A DNA stretch of 64,000 bases from Kryptolebias marmoratus (taxonomy: Eukaryota; Chordata; Actinopteri; Cyprinodontiformes; Rivulidae), in the NCBI RefSeq assembly GCF_001649575.2, contig NC_051453.1:1524687-1588686 (forward strand), in the 5' to 3' direction. Positions 1 through 13,880 of the stretch are shown in pieces. The notes beneath the pieces were generated by a model, which saw only the letters and a list, made by a program, of their open reading frames with translations, was not told where the DNA came from and did no database searches. Made by a program: the position numbers and the translations under genes. Every line of letters begins with the position of its first letter. Positions within the stretch are counted from its first letter, which is position 1.

Positions 1-170
1 GGCCACAACCTTCACCCCTTGGCCCCTCCTCTCTCACAGCTCCCTCAGCTGCAGGCTGCAGTTTGGTTTGGTTTCCCTCGGCTTCTTATTTTTAGCTAAT
101 AAAGCTTATTTTAGTTAGCTCTACCTGTCTGCTGTGTGCTTACATTCATTTGAGCCAGTGGGTTGTAACA
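1..170 (+). mobile_element. Probable 3' end of an LTR, cut by the window edge
   Basis: The first 170 bases are richer in C and G than what follows. They contain a polyadenylation signal AATAAA at 98-103, then about 65 bases ending in GGTTGTAACA at 170, after which the sequence turns plainly AT-rich. A poly(A) signal 60-70 bases before a terminal CA is the usual layout of the R-U5 part of an LTR. The 5' part lies outside the window, so neither the TG start nor a target-site duplication can be checked. It could instead be the 3' end of some other retroelement. Confidence 0.35.
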
Positions 171-3100
171 TATTGTTTGTACGTTCTAAGAAAAACAAAT
201 AAACAAAAAGAAATAGGTTATGAAAGGGCACAATTTTCAAAACACTGGATTTTCTGGAAAATCAAAACACAACTCAGTCTCTGCTCTTTTGTGGATAAAT
301 GAATGTGCAACCCACTGAGAGAATTAATGGTGCCATCATCATTACCCGTACCTTAGTAACCAGGCAGACTGGTGTAAAATGAACAGAAATTCTTTAAACC
401 CTACAGTTAATGGAAAGGCTTGTTGCTTTCCGCCATATAAGCATGTAATTTAACATAATTAAGTACCTCCGCTATGTAAAGCACTGGAACTCCTCATCAG
501 TTTGCCACTCCTGAGACCAGAAAGCGTGTTTCTAACCACAAATCAAGTACTCTTTTATGTCGAAAAGTACAAGTACTTTCTAAATACATGTTCAAGTACA
601 TTTCTTTCTACATATCCCTCAACCAACAATCCCAAACAAATTAAACAATGAATGAAAACATGATTTAAAGTTTTCTGATTGGCACATTTCTTTGTGAAAG
701 TCATGTTTAATAAGTGGTCTGTGATTTATTTCAGTCCCGATCATTAGGTGATAGGAACAGCATGAATCCTATGGTTGTTATGTTTCAAGCCTTCAAGGAA
801 TTTCATTTTGTGGCAAATTACCTGTAAATCATCCAGTCTTTCCTTGGAACCTGTCAAAATGAATTTGCTGGCTGTCGTGTGGATTGATGATAACCGAGGA
901 AGAGTTGTATAGCTTTGTATGTTTGCTGTGGTCACATTAATGGAGCCAGAGTCTCGAATTCAGACTAAGCAAACAATACATTTATTCTTTTTCTTTTTTT
1001 TTTTTACATGTAAACTCTTCCTAAGACTTCCTTAGAAAACATCTGAATGTGAATATATCCTGTATGAGCCACCCTTTGTTTACTGAATTTCAGCCTCAGA
1101 CAATGACTCTCTGCTACCTGCAAAACAAATTATAGCCAAATATCTGTAAAATTGACTGAGCTATAGTGTTTTTGAGTCTGATAAGGTGGCTTAGCTGTGG
1201 GAACCATTGTGAAAGGGTGACTCCCAAAGTTAATCAGCTGTAGATTTTCATTCAGTGATTACTTTCTGAGAGTTTCAATAAAAGCTGTCTGGTTTATGAG
1301 ATAGTTTGCTACTACAGACAAATGAACACATGCATGCACACACAAACATAACCACACACAGGCAAGGACAAAATTATTATCACCGTTCACCTTCAGTGGC
1401 CGGCAATAACCAACATCTGAAACACACATTTTACTCACTTTTCTTTACGTGATTTTCAAACTGGTTGTTGTGATTTTCCTTGTGTAAAACGTTATTTTCT
1501 TATGTTTTTTGGTTTGATTTTTATTAATGACTAAGGACAATCTGAATAAAAAGAAGGCTGCAAAAACTTCCAGCTTTATGTAATACATATTCAACTTTTT
1601 TGCAACCATTTTTAAAACACTGATCAGGCCCCCATTCAGAGCGCAATAAGCTTTTTTTTTGTCATTTCTGCACTAGATATCTGCACAGTTTTGTGTTTCT
1701 GTTTATTCTCAACACTGTCACACCGTATCAGCCTTCTGTTTTGTCATGCTCTACAATGCTCTGTTCTGATGTGGATATTCACAATATTTTTCTGTCTTTT
1801 CTTATGCACGCAGAAAAATAAATAAATAAATCAGGCGTCTTTGCATGATGGCTATTCAGGGAATGCAGATGCCTTTTCACTGTGAATGTTGTGAGAAGGA
1901 ACAGGCTGTGGGTTGCATATTGTCTGTGAAAGGAGGAGAAACATACTTCAGTCGCTGAAAGACACTTAGGAACATTATGTACCCTGCAGGAAGAACTCAC
2001 TAATAGAATGAAGCTATAGCAAGTAGCAAATATAGGGCACCGTGCTTCATGTGCACATGCATTGTCAAAACACACCCTGAGCTGGATGTGGTCAGTTATG
2101 GAGGGACCTGTCAGAACGTTACAGATAAATAAATGTTTATCACACAGGCTAGACATCTGGTAGATGGTAGATGGCTTAAACCTTCTCTGCCAAGTTCATT
2201 CTACTCCTTTTTTTCATTTTTAGACAATTCCAACAGCTTGGCAAATAAAATAAATACATAAACTTAAACTAGGGTACTGCATGGTTTTAAATCTGGATAT
2301 TTTCTAAATCTGAAATTTCCATGCAGGTTGTTTGGGAGACTTGTTTCATGTGTGAACCAAAGGAAAAGTTTTGTTCAGAAGTAAATTCAAGTTGCTTCTA
2401 TAATCTAATTGGTCACTAAAGTTATTAGTAATAATAAATTGAATGACTTTTTAGTCTCTACTAGAACTGTTTATCCATTTCCCTTTTTGTTATTGTTTTT
2501 ATTGTTGCTGTTTACAACCATAAATAACAGAATAATATAATAAATCTACAATAATATAATATATGTTGGTTGCAGAGTTTCTTTTACATCAACACAAACA
2601 TTTATTATTTTCACTGTGCTCCGTTTGGGCTTTTCAAAGTCATGTGGAGGTCGAGGCATAAGCCAACCCAGCCCACTCTAGTCTTGGAATATTTCAGCTA
2701 CATCACTTAAGATATTCAGTAAATCCAATACTTTTATCCCAGTAGGCCATTTTGAGTTTCAACCTGCATCCCCTGCATGTGCAAACAAAGATGAAATGAC
2801 CTCCACAAAGAAGCGCAGCTGCAGTCTTTAAAACCTCTGACCTGTTTCGTGTGAGACCACGAGCCTGCACAAACATGATGCCCATCAGCTGTTCATTAGC
2901 TTTTTCTAATGATTACTATTAAAACATTTAAACATTGCCAAGGAAAGTTAGCACCAGGTTTTCAGCCTGTGCATCGTGCATCTGGTGCCTCAGGGTCAGG
3001 AACAACTATTTTTACCTGCCTTCTTCCCACTAGTTGCTTTGGGCTTGAAAAAAAGAGACAAAAAAAGGAAAAAAAACATGAGCAGTTGACACATTTCTTC

Positions 3101-6100
3101 CAGCATGAATGAGGTTGGAGCTTTCAAAGATTCTGTTGAGTGCAGGTGAGGAAGGTGGATAAAAAAGTCATTTTTTCATGATCTGAGCTAATTTAAATGT
3201 GCGTTGAGTGACGCTAGGCAGGAGAAAGACGACACTGATGAGCTTTGCTGAAAAGGGTTATTTTTACTGTTTCATTTCTATGTTTCATCATCATACTCCA
3301 CCTACTGACTTGAGAAAAAAAAACAAAAAATTACACACAAAAAAAGCATGCAGGATGATGTGTTATAACATTAGTAACAATGCATTATGTGCAGTTAGGG
3401 GAATATATATAACAATGTTAATATTATTCTAATAATAAAAAAACAAATTAAAACATTTTAAACAATGTGATTTGGCTGATACTGTAGTCATAAAACTCCA
3501 GGAGCCTTTATAGAGGGAACATTAAAAGTTGAAATGTGTTACCGAAAAGTTTATGTTTCCTGAGTGAATCAGTTTCTTCATGTCTTTTAATCCTTTTACA
3601 TTTTCATAGATTAGGTTTATGTGGGGATTTAGGATTATGTTCCTGTTGATAATGAGTGTGCAGTGCATTAAAGAGTGATCATGTTGTGCACTATAAATCT
3701 AGATCCCTTACTTTTTTTTCAAAACTGTAATTCAGTCTCGCTCGTTGAGTTAAATTTAACCGTAACTTATAAATTATATACATGATAGTCTTCTACAAAA
3801 CAACAATAAGAACCAAAATGATGTGAGGAATGACATCGATCTGAGCTGTTTACCAAAAGTCTTTGGTTTCCTACAGTTTCACCAGGGTGAACATATGCAG
3901 CTACTACAGCTATTGTGCATTTCTATAATATTTTCATCGCAATGGAAAAGCTTGCAGAATTTTTCAGTTTCAAAACTCTCTCTTGGGCATCTTGGTAATG
4001 GCCTGCTGAAAGAAAAAAAAACACAAAAAGAGAGAGCTGTGGTGTTGCTAGGATACTCGCTGCCAACTTTCACATTGAAACACTGATTTGAGCACATTAT
4101 GGTTAGTAGTTTGACTGTTGATACCTGACATTTTCCTCTTTGCATTCACTTAGCCTTAGTTATGTACCACTGAAAATTAAATGTGTTGGTCCCTTTGCAG
4201 CATTTGACATATTAACCCTGAATTTCACTTGTACATTAAGATATTAGTTTTATACAAAATGCCCAATTATTCTTTTTTTTTTTTTTTACATTTATACACT
4301 AATGAGCTACTGTCTAATGCAGAAGAGTAATGTTACTAAATGTGTAGATGCTTTCATGGAGGGAAATAAAAAAAAAAGAAATGACTTCAGTAAGTGCACA
4401 ACTCTATTCCCTTGGTCAAAATGTTTTTTATTTTTACTTACCCTGAAGTGCTCCTTTTTTGAATTCATAACATAACCTGTTCTGCATACCTGCAAATGTA
4501 TCATAATAAATGCCTTCAAGCACTCCCAGTTTTACATTTATACACATTTAAACAATTTAGTTTTGTTTCGCTTGTTTTCTCTCTGTGTGACAGAGGTTTC
4601 TCAAGTTCATTTTGTGAAGTTGTTGCTGTGCACAGATTTTACTTTCAGATACTGTCAGACAGAAAAAGAATGCAGTTTTAGGCACAGAGCTCCTGTCTTA
4701 GCCTTACATGTGCACTGCTTCCTGCATTTGCAGATTGGTTTTGAAATATGTCATTTTACCATCTGAATTTTATTGTTGAAAAGTGGGTATAAAATCACAT
4801 TTTCCTCCTTGTGTTACTTTGTGTGTACATTATGGAGTGTATAGCATATCAGTTTAGGTTTACTATTTGTTCAAACAGTCCTATAATGGTACTCATCATA
4901 TTTTACTTGTGTCAGGCCTTTAATAAAAGATGGAAGCAGACTGAGTGGCGAGCTGTGAGTATTGAGATGACTGTCACACATTCCACTGCAGACAGCTCAG
5001 CTGTCAGTCAACTGAGATCTGAAATTATTGCATCATTTGTATGCATAAAAAGCCATGGATTTCACAATTTGGTAACACTTTGTCTGAAAGAGGATCCATC
5101 TAGAAGTATCTGGGGGAGGATGAGGATATTGTTGGACCACGGCTGGTCTGGACTCTGATCCAGCTGCACCTGCTGGACTTCACTGAGGCTGCCTCGGTTT
5201 TCATTTTCAGTCGTGATGTTTTTCATGTCTCGTTTTCCCAACAACTTGACTTATAGTAATGTCTAATGTTTGCACAAATGTTAGCATGCAAACTACTAGA
5301 GGACTCAGCTGCTTCATTTAAGTTGGGAAATGTTTAGATCGTTTGCTTATATTGATGGATTTTTTTTTTCTAGGACATATATTTCCCACTTTAATGTAAA
5401 GAGAAATTAAACTGTTTCGGTAAAAAAGAGTAACCCAAATATTGGCAATAAATGAAGATGACAGTTATGTTGTTATTATTGGTAAAATCCTGACAAATTT
5501 AGAGGAACATAGAGTTTTAAAAAGCAGGCGACGTGGAGTCCTGAACTGCAGCTAAACTGCTTGTGTGAATAATTCATTGAGGTGGAGTTAAGTGTTTAAG
5601 CACTGAATGGATGACCCAGCTTTCTTAGATTAATTGCATTAGAACCCTACTCATTGAACTGATTCCAGTGTCTGTTTTGAAGATTTATTGGGTAATATAA
5701 AAGATAACTAAACCATCAAAAATTGTGACACTTTTAGATGAGCTGTGCAGTGTTTCCATCCAGTATTTTGTAATCCAATAACATTTACCAACAGTGAATC
5801 CATGTAGAGTTTGAGTAAATTGACTGTTTTGACTTTAGTGCAGCATAAACTAAAGCCTGGACAAGTTATTATACTTCTTTACATTAATGTAACAGTAAAA
5901 CTATTTAATTCAGTCCCATTTAAGCCCATAATGTCACTGCTCCAGAGTCAAACGCTTGTAATAGATATATTGATTTATATTTTTTATGGCTTGTTTATGT
6001 ATGTTTTCCTGTCAAAAACATACTTTTTGAGGCACATCTTTACATAAAAAACTTGTCACAAACTTTGTTTCTATTATTATGCAACCTTTTTTGTTGTTTT

Positions 6101-7097
6101 GTTGTGTTTTCAGTATCCTGGAAACAGTGTGACAATATATTATGTTTTCAAGGTTACCACGGTGAGTTTTTGCTGTAAACAGATACAATTCTGTTTACTT
6201 TGCCCAGAAAATATTTTATGTAAACCATTTTGGAAATGTGTGATTTGGCAGTGCATTGTTTTATTTCCAGCTGTGTTCTCTTTTTTATTGCAAATTCAAA
6301 TAAAAAGCATCAATTAAGTCCATTAACTAAATGACTGTACTATTTGCAAGAATTATAAATGGTATACTTTACTGTATGTAAAAATAAAAACTTAGATTTT
6401 GAAGGGGAATAAACAGGCTAAAAAGTGAATGTTTGTCATTAAGAATTATCCCAAAGAAAACTGAACACACCACACAATATTACAACCTCAAAAACACAGT
6501 TTTAAAGAAGGTAACAGAAATAAAATTACCTCTACTAATCACAAGCAATCATACACAGCCAGTAATTCACCCTAAAAATGTAACAACAGGCCATTAGTTT
6601 GGTTTTATTTGAAGAAACTGTGGTGACAGACCTTAGGTCAGCAGGCAGCTCTGTTCAAAGAGAAAGAACAGAAAAGCTGGAGGCTCCCTCAGCAGACTGA
6701 TTCTGGACCGAGTTAGAAGATGAGCTTCGAGGTTTGATCTGGTTGTAAACACTGAGCAAGTCAAAGAGAAACTGACCAAACCAGTAAGTGAATTTTAGGA
6801 GGGGTTTAAAAGTTATTTTAGGCTGAAAACAACTGAAGTCACCTTTGGTAATGACACCTAACTTAAAGCAGTAAGGGGTACCGAGGTTAGAGCTGGACCA
6901 AATACTTTGGTGGAGGAAAAGACTAGAATCTAATATTTTGAGACTTATTTTTATTTTTCAGGAAAAAGAGTAAATATGTTTTGTATTGTTTCTTTTTTTT
7001 TTTGCAGTGGTCTAAATCAATTTATTAGCCAAAAAAATGAACAGGATTGCATCATATATTCAATGTATCTGTATTTGTGACATTTTAGTTTTTTAAG
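171..7097. other. Gene-free AT-rich stretch
   Basis: I see no exon series, RNA gene or recognisable transposase here. Open frames are short, lack family motifs and are explained by chance. The longest, on the minus strand at 1779-2156 (125 codons), has no domain I recognise. Homopolymer T and A runs are frequent. Confidence 0.6.
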
Positions 7098-7555
7098 GGC
7101 AGTGTCATGAAGCGTGGAACTGACGGAGAGGAACCCAGTCTGCAGACTCATTTTAAAGAAAAGAAACTAATTTATTAAATTAAAGAAACAAACGAAAACA
7201 AAAAGCTGACGTGGCAGCAAACAGACAAGAACTAAAATAAATTACATAAACGGAACAGAACTCGGAGTTTAGCAACAACAAACAAACAACAAACAATGGA
7301 CCAGCGAGGTATGGGAAGAGTGACCGGGTTTTTAACACTGAGGATAACGAGGTGAGTGGGAACAGGTGGGATGATTACAGAGTCGGGACAGGTGAAGATG
7401 GGCGTGGCTGAGTGACTTGGGAAGAGTGAGAATGAACATGAACAAGAGACAAAACAAAAAGCAATTACAACCAAATAACAGAATAGAAACAAAAACACAA
7501 ACTAAAGAATAAAAATAAAACAAACAAAACCCAGAAAAAAGCCAAAACACCACAG
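7098..7555. mobile_element. Candidate dispersed repeat, unclassified
   Basis: Composition shifts sharply at about 7098 into an A/G-rich block. It contains GTGTCATGAAGCGTGG, an A-rich middle with AAC repeats, and several AACAGGTG / GGACAGGTG-like steps. This resembles the non-coding ends of teleost mobile elements that I remember, but I see no transposase and no clear terminal repeats. Both borders are approximate. Minus-strand open frames here are phenylalanine/leucine-rich low-complexity reading of the A-rich tract. Confidence 0.35.
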
Positions 7556-10500
7556 ACAGTCTGTATATTTCATTACACTCATTACTTAATCTGTCAGAAG
7601 AGCAGAAATGGCTACAATCAACTATTTGAACACAATATTAATATATTTAAAATGACTTGTCTAAGTGTGTGGTCTTTAGTCTGAGTGTGTTCAGCAATGT
7701 TTGAAAAAATAAAATAAAATAAAATAATGGCTGAACTGGTATCAGGGTTTGCATGTGGATATTGTTGAATGTTGAATTTTATTTAGTTGTGATTGCAAGT
7801 TTCAGTTCAGAAGAGTGATAGTGGGAAGAAGGATCTAGTTATTCAAATCTGAAATAATTTTATAAATAATAATTTGCAGAACTATAATAAATAAATAAAT
7901 ACCACATTGATACTACTGCCTGGCTTGTTAACGTATAAATTAGAAAACTGCAGTTCAGGATTCTTGTATTTCCTCCTTTTTAAAAGTGTGACCAAGCCAG
8001 GTCTCAGTGAGTAACACACAGTTCAATTTGTTCATAATGATGCAATTAAAAAGAAAATTGTATTAGCTCTAAATCACTTGTTAAGTTGTGCAAAATTGAA
8101 AGTGGAAAGTCTGTTATCAATTAAAAGTAAAAGAGATGGCTCTTAATATAAGATGTTTTTTAACAGGTTTTGTTCTGGTTCATCTCTGAGAGTTTTTTTT
8201 TTTTGGAAAAAAAACAATGTGGAACTCAATAAAGTAAAAACATTACAGGGATGCAATCTGAGGTAATTTTTCTTAAACAGAAGCCATGATGCTGCATGAT
8301 TTGATGTTTTAAAAGATGTTTTGTTGATTTAGTTTTCGACCAGCTTGTATTTGTCTTAGGATGTAGAGAAGAGATATAATTAAGTTAAAAATTGTTTCTT
8401 AATGAGATTCATATGCATTTCAGATGCAAATTACTGCACCACTTTATCAGCACAAACATGCAAGTTGTTGAAACTAAGCAACATTGATCATGCTCCTCTG
8501 CAGCTTCTATGTTTAGTATCAGCACATGTGATGCGGTTTGTGATTTATTCATGTAACGAGGGTCAGTGGAGTTTTACAATGTGCATCAGGAATGTATAGT
8601 TTCCACAAAAGCAGGTGGTCATGAGTGGCACAGCTGCTGAACACAGTGAAAGCATTCAAAGAGAATAATGCATGTGCATGAGTGAACCGAACAGTTGGGA
8701 GTGCCGTATATATGCAAAACACATTAAATGTGTTTTCATATTCATACTGTTTGAAAAATTTAAATCAAGGAGACAAAGCAATGTTTCATCAGCAGATTGA
8801 ACCTCTTCACACCTGGCCCAGTCAGACAAAAGAAAGAAAAAACACATAATCTGGCTACATAATATGTTATTTAGTTGAATGGTAAACAGAGCGATGCAGA
8901 CCAATAACAGCTGACAAGAAAACAACAACAACAAAAATAGGCTCCTTTTCTTCTCACCGGGGAGTTTTTAGTAAAACTATGAGCAGCTCTTTAATTACTG
9001 TGAGTGAATCTGTCTCCAGTTTGGAGTCTGAAATGATTTGGTCCAACTGATAACAGCAGCTGAAATGAAAATTACTCCTGAAAATATCTTTTTCCTCCAA
9101 AGGAAGTCCTGAAAATATCTGTTTAGACCTATACCAAATGTTTGTATATGTTAATAATTAATACATTTATTTTTGTTTTTGTATTTCCATAAGCATTTTT
9201 TTAAGATTACATCTGAAGCCTTAATATAAAAGTAATTTTTGTTTTGTTTGTTTGCCAGCAGGCAACATGCATTCCACCAATGAATACTATATTTGTTTTA
9301 ATTACTCATATTGGACTTTTACAGTTCCACAATCAGCTCGTAGGATTTTATGTCCAATGAACACACTCACACAGCTAGTTGGTAACAAATAAATGAATGC
9401 ATGTTCTTTTGATTTCCATTCTGTCTTCTTCCATTCAGTGGATTCCCAATTCACTCTCCCTGCCTGAGCCTATTTTTCATCTTTGTTTCACAGTTTTAGC
9501 ATCAAAGGTAGTTTCTCTTTGTCCATTAAGTTTTCAATGCTAAGGAAACAAGCCATTCTCTCCCAGCAGTGTCCTCTTCAATGTGCATTTCCTCTGACCC
9601 CTCTCTGCTGGACAGCTCTCTTACTGAGTTTGTGGACTTAACAGACTCTTGGTTGAGCCAAAAAAAGGGGTCATTGAAGTTGACATTCTAGCTGTGATAG
9701 AAAAAAAAAAAAGAGAGAACTCCTCTTTTTTTTGTGGGCAGGGTTTGATTTAAAAAATGCAGCTCTGTAGTGGATTTTGTTACCTTCTGGAGCATCTGGA
9801 AAGTTTTTGCTGGTGTTAGGATAAAAGGATAGAAGAGAAGGGATTATAACTCATTAACCTTACCCCAGTGCTTTTTGTTGTTGTTGAGTCAGATTTTTTT
9901 ACAACACAATGATTATTTAGTGTGTGCTATAAAGAGTGAACAACATAATCAGTAATCAGCAATCATTGTTGTTGACATTAAAAATACTATATGCCATCAA
10001 GCTTGTTAGTCTAGAGGAAAAAATAAATAAATTAATAAAATGGAGGGTTTTTTAAGAGTTAAATTTCAGATAATGTTGGGTTTCCATTGAAGAAAATACT
10101 TTTTTTTTATCCCTGAAGAGGTGGCATATCCATTTATTTAAAAAAAAATTCCAACTAAAAATACAGCACTACAGTGAAGTAAACACACAAATCCTCATGT
10201 GAAAGCGTAATTACACCAAATAATGTGCAATCACGCCAAGCTCCCTGTCCCTCCCCCTCTCTGTCTGCCCCTTAAAACCATCCCAAATCAATTTTTGTGT
10301 GAATGTGTAATTATTTTTACTGCAAAGGGGGGGATAAGAAAACAACACTTGGCATCCTGCAATTTGCTTCCTTGTTAGAGGCAGTGTACATCTGAAACCC
10401 GGGATTTTTGTCCTTTTTTTCCCGTTTGGCCAGCTTTGTTTCCAAACATCTAAAGAACATTGGCTCTTTGTTGTGTTTCCTATCTCCACACTGACATCTG

Positions 10501-11066
10501 TGGATCTCAAGACCATTCAGAAACAAATGTAAGGAAGCAATAATAAAAGGGAACGTTTGCTTGACAAAAGGCGACTGTGCAGAATTATATGAAGTTATTT
10601 TGGTTCTGATTGAGATGCTTTGGTTCTTGCACAGAATAACTTCCAGAACTTCAGTAGAAACTGATTTATATGAGAGTAAATGTGTGTTTTTTNGGGGGGG
10701 TGGGTTCCAGGAAAATGTCAGGCTTGCATTTGACCATTGTGTTGTTTTGTGCACATTTACACACATCGCCTATTCAGCATCAGTTCATGGCAATTTTTGA
10801 TAAAGTGCACATCAAATGGTTGCTGATAAGATATGGGTACCCGTTGGAGGTCTCTGACAGCAGTGACTTATCGTGACAAGATCTGTCATAGTCTCCTGGA
10901 AAAAAATGTGATGTGTTAAAGGAGCACATAAACGTTGTAAATCAAATAATCAAATGAAATCCTGTCACCAAAGTGAGTATCTTATCTATCATATAATATA
11001 GAAAGTATAATAGAATGAGTGCTAACCAAATATTCCCTCAGGATCTGTCCTGTCTTGTATAAAAAA
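7556..11066. other. Gene-free stretch with one unresolved base
   Basis: No coding exon or RNA gene is recognisable. A single N lies at 10693 between a T run and a G run, so that homopolymer junction was not resolved. The open frames that cross it are not credible genes. Confidence 0.6.
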
Positions 11067-11176
11067 ATCCATTCATCCATTTACTTTACCCGTTTCTTCT
11101 TCCCGGGTTGTTGGGAGCTGGTGCCTATCTCCAGCAGTCACTGTGAGAGGATAGGTTGCAAGTCCATCACAGGGCT
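11067..11176 (+). repeat. Teleost dispersed repeat (ATCCATTCATCC... type)
   Basis: The block opens with ATCCATTCATCCATTTACTT. It then has the steps GGGAGCTGGTGCCTATCTCC, AGCAGTCACTGTGAGAGG and AAGTCCATCACAGGGCT, in that order. From memory this matches a very common fish repeat in which a CCATCC start leads to a 'GGAGCTGGTGCCTATC' core and a 'CAGTCCATCACAGGGC' end. A second, shorter copy lies in the opposite orientation at about 13490-13530, which supports repeat status from this window alone. Confidence 0.7.
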
Positions 11177-13489
11177 ATAAAAATACAGATTATCAAAACA
11201 TACTGCAATGAAGTCAGGCAGCATGACAATACTTGGGAGGCACAATATTTGGTGTATGGGTTCACTAATTTAAAGCATTGATGTTCCCACTGATTCTCAC
11301 TGAGCTGCCTGTGTCTGATGAGTTGGTGAAACACAATGCCTCAAATGTTTGGGAAAAAATGGGACACAATATGCACATTTGTAGCCACAGTCCCACTTAA
11401 CTTTGTTTGTTTTTAACCAACTGACCAGCAAGCTTTGAAGCCACATTTATTTTTTTATTTATTTTAATGATGACCTATTTTTGTGTAAAGTTACAAAACT
11501 GTATTCTTGGCCGTTCACATTTTGTTGTCCATCTCTGCCCACACTGTACACACCTCAGCTCATTTTGTTCCCTCCTTGGCAGCCATCCCCACATTTATGA
11601 TTTATTCTACTTGAGTACACTTTTAAAATGAAGACAGGCAGATTTGGACATGTTTTTTAATAAGTATTAGTCATCAGATGCAAGGTTTTTAGACTTAGAT
11701 ATCTGGGTTTTGTCAGAGGAAAGTTGTCAAAATACAGCTCTAGAGATCTTCAGACAAGTTAAAGTGAGATTTAGATGGGTTTGAGATGTCCACAATGACT
11801 TTGAGACTGTTTTGAGGGAAAAGACACGAGACAGACATGAGACAATATGAGACAAGTTTCTAGGAGTCTATGTGGATAGAAAAAAAGTTGGCTACAAAAT
11901 GGCTGACTTACCTAATGAGTGGGCAATTTGAACATGACTTGTGCTTTTGAGGTTGTTATAAAAGCTAAAATTAGGTGGAAACTAGACTTTTTATCCAAGT
12001 ATGGTCACTTTTGGTTCCAAAATAACATGACAGCATCCAAATGCCAAACTCTGAGCTTCTGAAAAAGAGCTTACAAACCAGAGGATGATGTCAGGATGGT
12101 TTGTAGAAAACAGACTTTAAAGTTGGTGAAATTTCTGTTTTCTGTATTTTCAAAAGATTCATGTATTTTTTTTGTTTGTTTGTTTGTTTTTTAACAGCAG
12201 TGCAGAGCACACAGATTAGCAGTATTTGTTTTATTTTGTAGCCTTGCAAAATGACTGCCAACCAAAGAATAAAAGTATTGCTCTGTGATGTCAAGTGCAA
12301 AGCTATATATCACCACACAGTAATAAAACTGCCACATCAGAAAGCCACTGTCAGAGACAAAAAACAACAACAACAAAAAAATCTGACATGTTTATTTATT
12401 TGTTTTCTGTCTTTTGAGGTGAAATACTCAAACAAAAGTAGACTCAACACTTGACGCCATTAATGCTGCTCGTCTCACCATTGGTGTATGCTAATAGGTA
12501 CAAGAGACATTGATAGTAATGCTTGCTCTTATTTTCTGTGATATTTTAATAAAAATCTTGACATATAAAAATAACCAGAGAATAGTGTTTAATCATTAAA
12601 ACCTACACTCATTCCCTGAATTTAAGTGTAGAAAAAGAATGATGAACTCTTACTTTTTTTTCTCCCTCGTTCTTGCCAATAAAATTATATTGACCCCTTT
12701 TTATTGAATATATTTCTTCCAGCTGAATATTAAATCTCAGCGTAGCACAACATTTCTCTTCTCCTTGCAGCTATGTTGTATCTCTCACACAGCGGTGTTG
12801 GATCGATCCTGAAGTGCAGCGTCTTCTGTCTGACTGACAGTTTAGGCCTCCAGGGTGGAAAAACCAAGTAATTAAGGATACCAAGTCTAATAAAAAATTA
12901 TGGAACAGTTAAAGAACAGTCAGTGGAATTAGTCACTGATTTAAAATGTCAATTTTAACACAACCCATTCAGTTTTTATTTATTTGGCTTTTTTGCTCCG
13001 TGTCTTTAAATGTCATTTTCAAATAGAGGCAACTCAGGTAGACAAGTAAGTTTTTTTTTTTTGTTTTTTTTTTAAGCAATTACTTTATTAATATTATTAG
13101 TTTGATATTAAATTCATTATCTCAGAAGAAGGGATTTGGGATGGCTTGATGGATTGGTTTCACTTTATGAAACACTTCACAAGTTAAATGCCTTTTCCAA
13201 TAACTTGTATTTATTATGTTAGAGCTGTCTTAAATGATCATTGATAGTATGTCATTGATTTATGCAAGGTAGTGTCCACACATAAGCAACCTAACGCCAT
13301 AAGCTCATCAACACATCTACTGTACCATCCATCTGACAATGCCTCTGGGCCTTGGCCTTCAGAAAATCTCATGGCATGTTCAAAAATAATCAAATATTTT
13401 TGACAAAATATGAAACCTGCAGAGTTCATGTCATCAAGTGCTCCAAATAAAAATGTTTTATATTTGAATAATCAATAACTTGAGTGGTC

Positions 13490-13532
13490 TGTGATAGACT
13501 GGTGACTGCTGGGAAAAGGCACCAGCTCCCTT
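13490..13532 (-). repeat. Second, internally deleted copy of the 11067 repeat
   Basis: Read on the minus strand, this piece contains GGGAGCTGGTGCC, then CCCAGCAGTCACCAGTC, then TATCACAG. These are the core and end of the repeat at 11067-11176, with roughly 25 bases missing between the CAGTCA step and the ATCACAG end. It sits directly beside the C-terminal side of the Tc1 remnant, so one element probably inserted next to or into the other. Confidence 0.6.
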
Positions 13533-13567
13533 TGGCAATCGGGGAGCGATTGGCTGAATTGTTTCGA

Positions 13568-13880
13568 GACTCAAGTGTAGTTTCAAAATGAGTTTTCTTC
13601 AACAGTGGCTTCCTCTTTGTCACTTTCCCAGAAGGTTTAGACTAATGAAGAACCCAGCCACCAGTTGTTGTAGCTCAGTCTCTCCCATCTCACCTGCTGG
13701 AGCTTGGAGCTCCTTCAGGGAGCTCCCAGGGATCCTGGTGGTTTCTCTCACTGTTCTCCTTCCTGCACCGTCTCTCAGTTTGTGAGGACGGCCTGCTCTT
13801 TATAGATTTACACGTCCCATATTCCTTGCTGGGGATTTTAAGGGCCTTGGAAGTCCTTTTGTATTCATTCACTGACTTTT
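13568..13880 (-). mobile_element. Tc1/mariner transposase remnant
   Basis: Translating the minus strand in several frames gives pieces of a Tc1-type transposase in the right N-to-C order. A helix-turn-helix-like stretch (about 13872-13800) reads with S-K-A-L-K-I-P. An R-A-G-R-P-like linker is followed by RRTVRETTRIP and S-L-K-E-L-Q (about 13790-13690), and then by R-K-P-L-L-K-K-T-H (about 13612-13580). The frame changes between pieces and the catalytic DDE part is absent, so it is a dead fragment. Terminal inverted repeats were not found. The motif order is typical of fish Tc1 elements, so the family call is firm and the exact borders are not. Confidence 0.78.

Noticed and set aside
1779..2156. 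125-codon minus-strand open frame
   Set aside because: No motif or signal of coding use; likely chance.
10317..10876. Open frames across the N at 10693
   Set aside because: They cross an unresolved homopolymer junction and show no domain.
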